Below, piece by piece: positions 1 through 8,419 of a DNA stretch of 64,000 nt; the first letter of the stretch is position 1, and each line of letters opens with the position of its first letter. The notes under the pieces were generated by a model. It worked only from the letters and a program-made list of their open reading frames with translations, did no database searches and was not told the origin of the DNA. The position numbers and the translations under genes are program-made. The stretch lies in assembly GCA_964462675.1 (NCBI GenBank), contig CAYWYS010000013.1:1-64000 (forward strand), given 5' to 3'. The stretch is from XN24 sp964462675. Its GTDB lineage: Bacteria > Pseudomonadota > Gammaproteobacteria > Steroidobacterales > XN24.

Positions 1-2
1 CC

Positions 3-1439
3 TTCGTCGGCGAGTTGTTCCCGGGGCTCGAGGTGCTCGGCTGCCACCAGTTCCGTGTCACCCGCAACAGCGACCTGCTGGTCGACGACGAGCAAGCCGA
101 CGACCTGCTGCGCGCCGTCGAGGGCGAGCTGGCCTCGCGTCGCTATGCCGATGAAGTGCGCCTCGAGGTCGCCCGCGGCTGTCCCGCGCATCTGGTCAGC
201 TTCTTGCTGAATCGCTTCGGCCTCGGCGAGGACGACCTCTACGAGGTCAATGGCCCGGTCAACCTGAACCGGCTGTCGCAGGTGATCGCGCTGGTCGACC
301 GGCCGGACCTGAAGTACCCGGCCTTCGTGCCCGGCCGGCCGGCGGCGCTGGCCAAGGCCGCGAGCGTCAGCGCCGCGATGCGGCGCGGCGAGCTGCTGCT
401 GCACCACCCCTACCAGTCCTTCGCGCCGGTCATCGAGCTGCTGCGCGAGGCCGCCGCCGACCCCGCCGTGCTGGCCGTCAAGCAGACGCTGTACCGGACC
501 GGCGCGGACTCGCCGGTCGTCGACGCCCTCGTGGAGGCGGCACGCGCCGGCAAGGAAGTCACCGTCGTCGTCGAGCTGATGGCGCGCTTCGACGAGGCGG
601 AGAACATTGCGCTGGCATCGCGGCTGCAACGGGCGGGGGCGCATGTCGTCTACGGCGTCGTCGGCCTGAAGACTCACGCCAAGATGCTGCTGATCGTGCG
701 GCGCGAGAACGGCCGGCTGCGCCGCTACACGCATCTCGGCACCGGCAATTACCACCCCGACACCGCGCGCCAGTATGCCGACTACGGTCTGCTGAGCTGC
801 AATGCCCGGCTCGGCCTCGACGTGCAACGCGCGCTGTCGCTGCTGACCAGCCCCGGCACGCCGGCCAGGACCAAGGTCGTCAGCATCGCACCGCTCGGGC
901 TGCACCAGCGGATTCTCGCGCTGATCCGTCGCGAAACGGCGCACGCCGCCGCCGGCCGCCCGGCGCGCATCGTGGCGAAGATGAACGCCATCGTCGAGCC
1001 GGAGGTCATCGAGGCGCTGTACGCGGCCTCTGGCGCCGGCGTCCAGGTCGACCTGGTGGTGCGCGGCAGCTGCTGCCTGCGGCCCGGCCTGCCGGGCGTC
1101 TCGGAAAACATCCGCGTGCGCTCGCTGATCGGGCGCTTTCTCGAGCACGCCCGCGTGTTCCTGTTCGGCAATGGCGGCGCAACCGAGGTTTACCTGTCGA
1201 GCGCGGACTGGATGGAGCGCAATTTCTTCAGCCGGGTCGAGATCTGCTTCCCGGTGACGCGCGCCGCGCTGCGCCGCCGGCTGGCCGCCGACCTCGAACT
1301 CGAGCTGCGCGACAACCAGCAGGCGTGGCAGATGCAGGCCGACGGCAGCTGGCTGCGGGTCAGCGCCGGCGACACGCCGCCGGTGTCCGCGCAGGATATG
1401 CGCATCACGGCGCTGGCGCAGCCGGTCAGCGGCAACTGA
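3..1439 (+). CDS. ppk: Polyphosphate kinase, 3' part (5' end outside window)
   Basis: Polyphosphate kinase 1 reversibly polymerises the gamma phosphate of ATP into inorganic polyphosphate. The reading frame is open from base 3, so only about the last 478 residues are present and the true start lies upstream. Both histidine-bearing PPK1 motifs are visible: KTHAKMLLIV (about nt 670-700) followed by HLGTGNYHPD, and FLEHARVFLF (about nt 1137-1166), plus the late motif SSADWMERN. The gene converges on ppx and overlaps its 3' end by 14 bp, so synthesis and breakdown of polyphosphate are encoded tail to tail. The family assignment is secure. Confidence 0.95.
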   Translation, partial: FVGELFPGLEVLGCHQFRVTRNSDLLVDDEQADDLLRAVEGELASRRYADEVRLEVARGCPAHLVSFLLNRFGLGEDDLYEVNGPVNLNRLSQVIALVDRPDLKYPAFVPGRPAALAKAASVSAAMRRGELLLHHPYQSFAPVIELLREAAADPAVLAVKQTLYRTGADSPVVDALVEAARAGKEVTVVVELMARFDEAENIALASRLQRAGAHVVYGVVGLKTHAKMLLIVRRENGRLRRYTHLGTGNYHPDTARQYADYGLLSCNARLGLDVQRALSLLTSPGTPARTKVVSIAPLGLHQRILALIRRETAHAAAGRPARIVAKMNAIVEPEVIEALYAASGAGVQVDLVVRGSCCLRPGLPGVSENIRVRSLIGRFLEHARVFLFGNGGATEVYLSSADWMERNFFSRVEICFPVTRAALRRRLAADLELELRDNQQAWQMQADGSWLRVSAGDTPPVSAQDMRITALAQPVSGN

Positions 1440-2925
1440 GCTTCAGGTCGAGCGCCTCAAGGTAACGCGCCTCCTGCTCGAGGTCCGCGCGCGTCAGCGG
1501 GTGGGAATCGAGCCAGCCCACCGGGAACTCGAGGCGCAGCTTGCGGCGCGTCGCCGTGATGGCCAGCGCCGGCGCCGGCACCGGGCCGCGGCTGCGGTGC
1601 AGCAGCACGGCGAGCCGCAACACCACCAGCAGGTACGGCATCCGCTTCGACCACGGCTCGTGCAGGTCCGCCAGCAGCTCCAGCCGGATCTTGCGGCGAT
1701 GCCCGCCGACCAGCACCGCGAGCCGGTGCTGCTGGTCGAAGGAGAAGCCGGCCAGGTCGGCGTTCTCGACCAGGTAGGCGGCATGCAGCTGGTGATGGGC
1801 GTGCGCGAGATCGAGGCCGACCTCGTGCAGGCGCGCGCCCCAGCCGAGCAGCTCGGCGCACTCCGGGTCTTCCAGCGACCAGTCTGAAGCGAGTTGCCCG
1901 AGCAGCTGCAGCGCGGTGGCCTCGACCCGCTCGGCCTGCGCCAGCTCGACGTGGAAGCGTTGCTGGAAGCCGCGCACACTGCGGTCACGCGAGTCCTCGT
2001 CGGTCAGGCGCCCGACCAGGTCCCACAGCAGGCCCTCGCGCAGCGCGCCCTCGGCCGGCAGCATGCTCTCGAGGCCCAGCGCGTCGAACACCTCGGTCAG
2101 CACGGCCAGCCCGCCGGGATAGACCGGCGCGCGCTGCGCGCTGAGCCCCGGCAGGTCGTGACGGTCCACGTGTCCCGCCGCGAGCAGCCGCTCGCGCAGC
2201 AGGTCGAGCCCGGGGCGGGTGATCTCACCGGAGGTGACGCCCAGCAGGCGCAGCAGGCGGCCGGTGGCACGAATGGTCCCGGAGGTGCCGACGGCCTGCT
2301 GCCAGCCCTCTTTCAGAAACGGCTCGCGGACCGGTTGCAGCTCGCGGCGCGCGAACAGGCGCGCCGCCCAAAAGCCCTGCTCCGTGATCACGCCGCCGGG
2401 GAAATGCTTCTCGCTGCTGCTGACGCAGCCCATGTAGAGGCTCTCGAGACGCAGCGCGTCGTAGCCCTCGCCGATGATCAGCTCGGTGCTGCCGCCGCCG
2501 ATGTCCACGACCAGCCTGCGGCCGGCGTGCGACGGCAGGCTGTGGGCTGCGCCGAGGTACACCAGGCGCGCTTCCTCGACACCGGAGATGACTTCGATCG
2601 GGTGGCCGAGCGCGCAGCGGGCGCGCGACAGGAAGGCATTGCGGCGGCGCGCGCGCCGGAGCGTGTTGGTGCCGACGGCGCGGACCTGCCCGGCCTCGAG
2701 CGCCGCGAGCCGCTCGCGGAAACGGCCGAGGCAGGCCAGCGCCAGCTCGGCCGACTCGACTGAAATCCGCCCCTGCGCGTCGAGGCCGGCGCCGAGGCGC
2801 ACCATCTCGCGGATCCGGTCGAGCAGCGTGATCTCGCCGTTGTAGCGGCGCGCCACGACCATGTGGAAGCTGTTGGAACCGAGATCGACGGCCGCGATAA
2901 TGTCCGGCTGGGCGTCCGCCGTCAC
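1426..2925 (-). CDS. ppx: Exopolyphosphatase (Ppx/GppA family)
   Basis: The 499-residue protein releases phosphate from polyphosphate ends, or acts on pppGpp if it is the GppA paralogue. It has the ASKHA-fold signatures AAVDLGSNSFHMVV near the N-terminus and DIGGGSTELI around residue 140. The C-terminal 200 residues match in length the HD-like domain of full-size Ppx. Its 3' end overlaps that of convergent ppk by 14 bp, which favours Ppx over GppA. The ATG start is directly followed by the expected N-terminal strand. No promoter is obvious in the short gap to erpA. Confidence 0.93.
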   Translation of the reverse strand: MTADAQPDIIAAVDLGSNSFHMVVARRYNGEITLLDRIREMVRLGAGLDAQGRISVESAELALACLGRFRERLAALEAGQVRAVGTNTLRRARRRNAFLSRARCALGHPIEVISGVEEARLVYLGAAHSLPSHAGRRLVVDIGGGSTELIIGEGYDALRLESLYMGCVSSSEKHFPGGVITEQGFWAARLFARRELQPVREPFLKEGWQQAVGTSGTIRATGRLLRLLGVTSGEITRPGLDLLRERLLAAGHVDRHDLPGLSAQRAPVYPGGLAVLTEVFDALGLESMLPAEGALREGLLWDLVGRLTDEDSRDRSVRGFQQRFHVELAQAERVEATALQLLGQLASDWSLEDPECAELLGWGARLHEVGLDLAHAHHQLHAAYLVENADLAGFSFDQQHRLAVLVGGHRRKIRLELLADLHEPWSKRMPYLLVVLRLAVLLHRSRGPVPAPALAITATRRKLRLEFPVGWLDSHPLTRADLEQEARYLEALDLKLSCR

Positions 2926-2961
2926 CGCTGCTGGCCTAAGCTTGGGTCAGGCTCGGGCCGT

Positions 2962-3324
2962 TCAGGTCCCGAACGAAGACCCGCAACCGCAGGTCGTCGA
3001 GGCATTCGGATTGCGGATCACGAACTGCGCGCCGTTCAGGTCCTCGCGGTAGTCGATCTCCGCACCCATCAGGTACTGGATGCTCATCGGATCGACGAGC
3101 AGGGTAACGCCGCAATTCTCGACCAGGGTGTCGCCTTCTTCCTCGCTTTCGTCGAAGGTGAAGCCGTACTGGAAGCCCGAGCAGCCGCCGCCCTGGATGA
3201 ACACGCGCAGCTTCAGGTTGGGATTGCTCTCCTCCCGGATCAGGCCGGCGACCTTGGTCGCGGCCGCGTCGGTGAACACCAGCGGCTGGCCGGGGGCGCT
3301 CGTCTCGGACATGTTCGTTGCCAT
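2962..3324 (-). CDS. erpA: Iron-sulfur cluster insertion protein ErpA
   Basis: This is an A-type carrier (HesB/IscA family) that receives Fe-S clusters from the ISC machinery and passes them to apo-proteins. The three conserved cysteines are present in GGGCSGFQYGF and the C-terminal TCGCGSSF. The motif before the first cysteine (LKLRVFIQ) is typical of ErpA. I chose the ATG at 3324; a GTG at 3336 and an ATG at 3312 are also in frame and none has a strong Shine-Dalgarno sequence. The length (120 residues) fits the family. Confidence 0.93.
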   Translation of the reverse strand: MATNMSETSAPGQPLVFTDAAATKVAGLIREESNPNLKLRVFIQGGGCSGFQYGFTFDESEEEGDTLVENCGVTLLVDPMSIQYLMGAEIDYREDLNGAQFVIRNPNASTTCGCGSSFGT

Positions 3325-3362
3325 GGGTCGGATCACCGCGATGGGGTACTTGGGGGGGTATT

Positions 3363-3773
3363 CTAACTCAGCTCGGCCGCATCGTCCCCATCGGCCGGCG
3401 GCGGCGCCTGGCGGCCGTCCGGCTGGTGGATCAGGCGGCCGTTGACGCGCGCGCCGGCGGCCATCTGCAGCACCGCATAGGCGACGTTGCCGGCCACGTG
3501 CGCCGTGGCGCCGAGCTCGACGCGCGCGCGCCCGGTGACATCGCCGTTGACGGTGCCGTGCAGCACGATATTGTCGGCCGTCACGGTCCCCTCGATGACC
3601 CCGGCCGTGCCGATCGTCAACTCGGTCGCGCCGCCGATCGCACCGACGACGTCGCCGACGATGCGCCCGTCGAGGTGCAGGCCGCCGCTGAATTCCAGGT
3701 CACCGGTCACCGTGGTGCCGGCGCCGATCAGCGTCGCGATCTCCGCGCTGTCTTGTTTCTTCTTGCCAAACAT
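3363..3773 (-). CDS. Bactofilin (polymer-forming cytoskeletal protein)
   Basis: The 136-residue protein begins MFGKKKQ, a common bactofilin N-terminus. It contains a central right-handed beta-helix built from short hydrophobic/glycine repeats (GDLEFSGGLHLDGRIVGDV and later GTVTADNIVLHGTVNGDV), then a Pro/Asp-rich disordered tail. Bactofilins polymerise without nucleotides and scaffold cell-shape or polar complexes, often with peptidoglycan enzymes. Here the upstream neighbour, 15 bp away on the same strand, is a coiled-coil inner-membrane protein that could be a partner; that is inference. Confidence 0.9.
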   Translation of the reverse strand: MFGKKKQDSAEIATLIGAGTTVTGDLEFSGGLHLDGRIVGDVVGAIGGATELTIGTAGVIEGTVTADNIVLHGTVNGDVTGRARVELGATAHVAGNVAYAVLQMAAGARVNGRLIHQPDGRQAPPPADGDDAAELS

Positions 3774-3788
3774 CTATGTCAACCCGCC

Positions 3789-4496
3789 TCAGCCTTTCGG
3801 CTTCCATGGAAAAGTGGCTGCGACCGCGCGCGCATTGCGCTGCCCGGGCCGCAGTTCGATCTCCGCCGTCACCGGCTCGAATCCCTCCGGCAGGATCACG
3901 TCGAGGTCCACGTCCTGAAAATACAGGAACTCGAAGGCCTGCGGCTCCGCCGCGAGCTGCAGCAGCGACAGGCTCGCATCCTTGCCGTGCAGTGTGCCGT
4001 GCAGGCTCAGGTCCACCTGCCCCTGGGCCCGGCCGGAACGCTGTGGCGATTGCACCAGCATCAGCTTCAGCCGGTAGCTGTTGAACTGGTTGTTCGCGAT
4101 CACCTCGAAGCCCTGTACCCGGAGCCCGGTCTCGCCGTCGCTTGGCGCGATGATGCGCCGGTAGAACGCCAGTTCCTCGTTCAGTTCCGCGACCCGGGCC
4201 TCGCTCGCCGCAAGCCCGTCCTGCAGCTGGACCTGCGCCTCGCGGTCGACTTCGACGCTGGTCTGCAGCTTCGCAACGGCCTCCTTGAGCTGCTCGTTCT
4301 CGGCCTTCAGGCGCCGCATCTCGGACCTCATTGCCGTGCGCTTGTCGTCGGCCGCAAAGCTGGAGTAGCCGCCGAGGCGCTGGCCAAGCTCGAACAGCCC
4401 GAAGCACAACAGCAGCGCCAGCGCGACGCCGACCGCGACCACGATGCGGAAGCGGCGCGGGTCATGCAGCCTGACGACGAGCCGCTGTTCGTCCAA
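3789..4496 (-). CDS. DUF6776-type membrane coiled-coil protein
   Basis: The 235-residue protein has a short basic N-terminus, one transmembrane helix (about residues 18-38, VVAVGVALALLLCFGLFEL), a long heptad-rich coiled coil (about 55-110) and a periplasmic C-terminal beta-rich domain. The layout and the downstream bactofilin match a gammaproteobacterial family I know as DUF6776, of unknown function. It lies between rppH and the bactofilin on the same strand with small gaps, so the two may be co-transcribed. The function is not known; the architecture resembles a bitopic scaffold or septal protein. Confidence 0.75.
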   Translation of the reverse strand: MDEQRLVVRLHDPRRFRIVVAVGVALALLLCFGLFELGQRLGGYSSFAADDKRTAMRSEMRRLKAENEQLKEAVAKLQTSVEVDREAQVQLQDGLAASEARVAELNEELAFYRRIIAPSDGETGLRVQGFEVIANNQFNSYRLKLMLVQSPQRSGRAQGQVDLSLHGTLHGKDASLSLLQLAAEPQAFEFLYFQDVDLDVILPEGFEPVTAEIELRPGQRNARAVAATFPWKPKG

Positions 4497-4526
4497 AAAT
4501 CCTCCCGTGGCGGGGCGTTGCGGGCG

Positions 4527-5057
4527 TTACCTGGCCCGCTGCCCGGTATCCGACTCTGGACGCGGCGGCGGGCCGTCGGGGAACACCAGCCGACCGAACT
4601 CCCGCAAGGCTCGCAGATAAACCCGCCGCTTGAAATAGATGACGTCGTCGACCGGCTGCCACCAGTTCACCCAGCACCAGCGATCGAACTCCGGTTGCGC
4701 ACAGCAATCGAAGCGCACGCGCTGCTCGTCGGACACCAGGCGGAGCAGGAACCAGCGCTGTTTCTGGCCGATGCAGACGGGCTGGCTGTGATGACGGATG
4801 TAGCGCCGCGGCAGCCGGTAGCGCAGCCAGCCGCGGGTCGTGCCGAGCACGCAGACATCGTCCCGGGTCAGCCCGATCTCCTCCTCGAGCTCGCGGAACA
4901 TCGCGTCCCTGGCGCTTTCGCCCGGCAGGATTCCGCCCTGCGGAAACTGCCATCCGGGGCGGCCCGCCCGCCCGGCCCAGAACACGTGGCCCGCTTCGTT
5001 CGTCAGGATGATGCCGACATTGGCCCGGAATCCGTCCTCGTCTATGCAATCCTTCAT
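4527..5057 (-). CDS. rppH: RNA pyrophosphohydrolase RppH (NudH)
   Basis: RppH removes pyrophosphate from the 5' end of mRNA and so opens it to RNase E decay. The Nudix box is intact: G-x5-E-x7-REUxEExGU in GGILPGESARDAMFRELEEE. The GWQFPQGG segment before it and the aromatic-rich C-terminal region (WCWVNWWQPVDDVIYFKR) are characteristic of RppH. The start at 5057 (MKDCIDEDGFRANVG) matches the usual RppH N-terminus; the 14 extra codons upstream to 5099 do not look like the family. The length, 176 residues, is normal. Confidence 0.93.
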   Translation of the reverse strand: MKDCIDEDGFRANVGIILTNEAGHVFWAGRAGRPGWQFPQGGILPGESARDAMFRELEEEIGLTRDDVCVLGTTRGWLRYRLPRRYIRHHSQPVCIGQKQRWFLLRLVSDEQRVRFDCCAQPEFDRWCWVNWWQPVDDVIYFKRRVYLRALREFGRLVFPDGPPPRPESDTGQRAR

Positions 5058-5195
5058 CGGTTGTCGTGTTATTTCGCTTTGCAGCGGATTCTTCCACATG
5101 GGGGTGCGGAAACCAAGCGCATGCCGCGACGGCGGCGGTGGGCCGTGCTAGCCTTTCCCGCCACGTCCGCCCGCCCCCCTTGAGCCACCCAGCCC

Positions 5196-6233
5196 GTGAC
5201 GACCCGCCCCGCCACCCCGACGCTCGACCCCGCGCTCGCGCGACCCGCCTGGCTGTCCGGGCGCGCACTCGCGGCGCTCGGCGTGCTGGCGGCGCTCGGC
5301 GCCGGCGCGCTGCTGGTCGCGCTGGCGGCCGGCAGCGTCGCGCTGTCGCCCGGCGAGCTGTGGCGCGGCCTGAGCCAGCCGGACGCCGGGCTGGCCACGA
5401 CGCTGGTGCGCGAGTTGCGCCTGCCGCGCGCGCTGAGCGCATTCGCGATCGGCGGCTTGCTGGCGCTCGCCGGGGTGCTGATGCAGATCCTGCTGCGCAA
5501 CCCGCTGGCGGATCCCTATGTGCTGGGCGTGTCCGGCGGCGCGGCAACTTTCGCGCTGCTGGTGCTGGCCGCCGGGCTCGGCGGCATGTGGGTGCACGGC
5601 GGCGCCTTTGCCGGCGCGCTGACGGCAACCCTGCTGGTGTTCGCGCTGGCACACGGCACCGGCGCCTGGACGCCGTTGCGCCTGCTGCTGACCGGCGTCG
5701 TCGTCGCGGCGGGCTTCGGGGCCGCCGTCAGCCTGATCCTCGCCCTCGGGCCGGATTCGAGCCTGCGCGGCATGCTGTTCTGGCTGATGGGCGATTTGTC
5801 GTTTGCGCGCGAGCCGGCGGCGCTGCTGTGGCTGCTGGCGATCGCGACGGCCGGCGGCGTGCTGACCGGGCGGCACCTGAACGTGCTGGCGCGCGGCGAG
5901 GCGCGCGCCGAGACGCTCGGCGTCGCCGTGCGGCCGCTCAGGATCGGCATCTATGTCGCCGGTTCGCTGTTGACCGCGATCTCGGTGGCGACCGCCGGCA
6001 GCATCGGCTTCGTCGGCCTGGTCGTGCCGCACCTCGTGCGCCGCATCGTCGGCCCCGACCATCGGCTGCTGGTGCCGGCCGCCGTGCTCGGCGGCGGCAC
6101 GCTGCTGGTGCTGGCCGACACCGCGGCGCGCACCATCGCCGCGCCGCGCCAGTTACCGGTCGGCGCACTGACCGCCGCGATCGGCGTGCCCTTGTTTCTA
6201 GTGCTGATGCGGAGACAGCGGAGCGTGATGTAA
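5196..6233 (+). CDS. btuC: FecCD-type ABC permease, probable vitamin B12 permease BtuC
   Basis: The 345-residue hydrophobic protein has about ten predicted membrane helices and the FecCD signatures LRLPRALSAFAIGGLLALAG and GFVGLVVPHLVRRIVGPDHR (the latter contacts the ATPase). It would carry corrinoid or ferric chelate from a periplasmic binding protein inwards. The substrate is inferred from context: btuD, btuF, btuB with a cobalamin riboswitch and a cobalamin adenosyltransferase are all within 10 kb. The start is GTG. btuC and btuD share a strand but are separated by 3.7 kb of oppositely oriented genes. Confidence 0.85.
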   Translation: MTTRPATPTLDPALARPAWLSGRALAALGVLAALGAGALLVALAAGSVALSPGELWRGLSQPDAGLATTLVRELRLPRALSAFAIGGLLALAGVLMQILLRNPLADPYVLGVSGGAATFALLVLAAGLGGMWVHGGAFAGALTATLLVFALAHGTGAWTPLRLLLTGVVVAAGFGAAVSLILALGPDSSLRGMLFWLMGDLSFAREPAALLWLLAIATAGGVLTGRHLNVLARGEARAETLGVAVRPLRIGIYVAGSLLTAISVATAGSIGFVGLVVPHLVRRIVGPDHRLLVPAAVLGGGTLLVLADTAARTIAAPRQLPVGALTAAIGVPLFLVLMRRQRSVM

Positions 6234-6237
6234 GAGA

Positions 6238-6270
6238 ATGGGGACACTGCTTTTCAAGCAGTGTCCCCAT
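6238..6270. repeat. Perfect 15-bp inverted repeat with 3-nt loop
   Basis: ATGGGGACACTGCTT (6238-6252) and its exact complement (6256-6270) enclose a 3-nt loop. The element sits between the convergent btuC and ABC ATPase genes and could terminate both. The TGA stop of the ATPase gene (6256-6254) straddles the loop and the first base of the right arm, so the last codons of that gene are repeat sequence. There is no adjacent T-run. Confidence 0.85.
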
Positions 6271-7303
6271 GCTTGAATACCACCACGTGATCCGCCTCGA
6301 GCCGTATGCCGATGCGTTCGCCGATCCGGTGGTTGTGGTGGCTCGGCACCAGCGCCAGCACGCGCCGGCCGCTCGGCAGCCCGAGCGTGTACAGGATCGC
6401 GGCACCCCGGAAGGCCTTGCGCAGCACGGTGGCCGTCTGCGGGCTGTCGTCTTCGTGGACGATGTCGTCAGGCCTGAGGAGGACATCCAGCACGGTCGAC
6501 TCGCCGTGCTCGAGCGGCTCGGTCGGCGCCAGCCGACCGAGTTCGATCTGCACTGTGCCGTCCGCGTTGGCCTCGCCGGGCACGAAGCAACCCTCGCCGA
6601 CGAACTCCGCGACGAAACGGCTCGCCGGACGGTGGTAGAGGTTGTAGGCGGAATCCCACTGCTCGAGCCGGCCCTGGTGCATGACGCCGATCTCGTCGGC
6701 CACCGCGAAAGCCTCGCCCTGGTCGTGGGTCACGAGCAGCGCCGTGATGCCCTGCTGCTTGAGAATGTCGCGAACCTCCGAGCCGAGGCGCACGCGCAGT
6801 CCGGTGTCGAGGCTGGAGAACGGCTCATCCATCAGCAGCAGGCCCGGCCGCGGCGCGAGGGCGCGCGCCAGCGCGACGCGCTGCTGCTGGCCGCCCGAGA
6901 GCTCGTCGGGGAACAGCCGGTCGCGACCGCCGAGCCCGACGACCTCGAGCACCTCGGCAACGCGCCGCGCCTTCTCGGCGCCGCTCAGCCCCTTGAGGCC
7001 GAAGCCCACGTTCGCGCCGACATCGAGGTGGGGGAACAGCGCATACTGCTGGAACACCATGCCGAGGCCGCGTTTCTCGGGCGGCACGACGAAGCCGGGG
7101 CTGCTGAGGACTTCGCCGTTGACGAGGATCCGGCCCGCCCGCACGCTCTCGAAACCGGCGATGCAGCGCAGCGCCGTCGTCTTGCCGCAGCCGCTCGGCC
7201 CGAGCAGGCAGCCGATCGCCCCGGCCGGGACGCGGAACGACAGGTCCGACAGGACCTGGTTCTCGCCATAGGCCTGCTCGATGCCTTCGACCGTCAGCCA
7301 CAT
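6254..7303 (-). CDS. ABC transporter ATP-binding protein (FbpC/PotA-like)
   Basis: The 349-residue ATPase shows Walker A GPSGCGKT (about residue 36), Q-loop VFQQYALFPH, signature LSGGQQQR, Walker B LLLMDEPFSSLD, the H-loop in LLVTHDQGEA, and a C-terminal TOBE-like domain of about 120 residues. This is the layout of importers for ferric iron, polyamine, sulfate or molybdate. The closest pattern is FbpC (ferric iron), but no permease or binding protein is adjacent, so the substrate is open. I chose the ATG at 7303 because the longer frame would run 47 bp into the upstream gene. The 3' end lies inside the 6238-6270 hairpin. Confidence 0.85.
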   Translation of the reverse strand: MWLTVEGIEQAYGENQVLSDLSFRVPAGAIGCLLGPSGCGKTTALRCIAGFESVRAGRILVNGEVLSSPGFVVPPEKRGLGMVFQQYALFPHLDVGANVGFGLKGLSGAEKARRVAEVLEVVGLGGRDRLFPDELSGGQQQRVALARALAPRPGLLLMDEPFSSLDTGLRVRLGSEVRDILKQQGITALLVTHDQGEAFAVADEIGVMHQGRLEQWDSAYNLYHRPASRFVAEFVGEGCFVPGEANADGTVQIELGRLAPTEPLEHGESTVLDVLLRPDDIVHEDDSPQTATVLRKAFRGAAILYTLGLPSGRRVLALVPSHHNHRIGERIGIRLEADHVVVFKHGDTA

Positions 7304-7313
7304 GCCGGGGACC

Positions 7314-8405
7314 TCAGGCCGCCGCGCCGCGAACGCGGTTGCGGCCCTCGGACTTCGCACAGTACAGCTGCATGTCGGCCTCGGCGATCAGCTGGTCGCC
7401 ACGCAGCTTGAGCTCCTCGTCGCGGGTCCCGGGCCGCGCGCAGCTGACCCCGGCCGAGATCGTCAGCTGCACGGCGTTGCCGCCCGGCAGCACGAACTCG
7501 CTGATTTCGATCGCCTCGCGGATCCGTTCCGCGACCACCGCGGCCTCGGCGAGCCCGGCGCCCGGCAACAGCACGGCGAACTCCTCGCCGCCATAGCGGA
7601 TCGGGATGTCGCTCTCGCGGCACTCCTCGCGGATCACGTGGGCGATCTGCGCGAGCACCTTGTCGCCAGCCTGGTGCCCCAAGTGGTCGTTGATCGGCTT
7701 GAAGTGGTCCACGTCGAGCATCACGCAGGCCAGCGGGCGCGCATCGCGCCGCGCGCGCGCCAGCTCGTCCACCAGCCGGTGCTGCAGGTAACGCCGGTTG
7801 TACAAGCCGGTCAGCACGTCCGTGATGCCGCTGCGCACGAGGCGGCTGCGGTTGATGGCATTTTCCAGGCACACTGCGCCGATGTCCGCCAGGTGCCGCA
7901 GGAAATCGACCGCGTGGCTGCGCATGAAGCGCGCCGGGTCGCGGCTGCCGAAGTTCAGGCAGCCGATCAGCTCGCCGCCGCGGCGCAACGGCAACAGCGC
8001 GCAGCTGCCGAGCTCGCCCCGCCCCGGAAAGACCAGCGAGTGGTCAGCCGCAGAGAACGGCCCGAGCCACGGCTGCCAGAGGTTGTTGTACTGCGGCGCC
8101 AGGCCTTCCAGGCCCTCGACGAACATAAGCCCGCGCGACGGCGTCGCGTGCGGATCCTCGGCCTGGAGTAACTGGCGGACCTCGTGGCGCAGGTCGCGGA
8201 TCACCAGCGTCACGGCGTCCAACTCGTAGGCCTTGCCGAGCCCGACAACCATCGCCTCGAACAACTCGCACAGCGACGCGGCCTGCAGCAGGCTCATGTA
8301 TCGCTCGTGCGAGCGCCGGAAAATTTCCTCGTTGCGCCGCGCCTCGTCGGTCATCTCGACGAGGTTCTCCTTGAGGCGCTCGATCTCGGCCTGTTGCTCG
8401 TCCAT
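7314..8405 (-). CDS. Diguanylate cyclase with N-terminal DUF484/GAF-like sensor
   Basis: The 363-residue protein has an N-terminal coiled coil (MDEQQAEIERLKENLVEM), a DUF484/GAF-like domain (about 45-190) and a C-terminal GGDEF domain (about 200-358) with an intact active-site loop RYGGEEF. It should make cyclic di-GMP from two GTP in response to an unknown signal. The expected inhibitory RxxD site is not evident just before GGEEF. No membrane segment is visible, so it is probably cytosolic. The neighbouring ATPase gene starts 10 bp beyond its stop, suggesting co-transcription. Confidence 0.9.
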   Translation of the reverse strand: MDEQQAEIERLKENLVEMTDEARRNEEIFRRSHERYMSLLQAASLCELFEAMVVGLGKAYELDAVTLVIRDLRHEVRQLLQAEDPHATPSRGLMFVEGLEGLAPQYNNLWQPWLGPFSAADHSLVFPGRGELGSCALLPLRRGGELIGCLNFGSRDPARFMRSHAVDFLRHLADIGAVCLENAINRSRLVRSGITDVLTGLYNRRYLQHRLVDELARARRDARPLACVMLDVDHFKPINDHLGHQAGDKVLAQIAHVIREECRESDIPIRYGGEEFAVLLPGAGLAEAAVVAERIREAIEISEFVLPGGNAVQLTISAGVSCARPGTRDEELKLRGDQLIAEADMQLYCAKSEGRNRVRGAAA

Positions 8406-8419
8406 GACCCGCCCGGTCG

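Noticed and set aside
5100..5195. Second cobalamin riboswitch before btuC
   Set aside because: The 138-bp gap lacks a B12 box and is too short for the aptamer.
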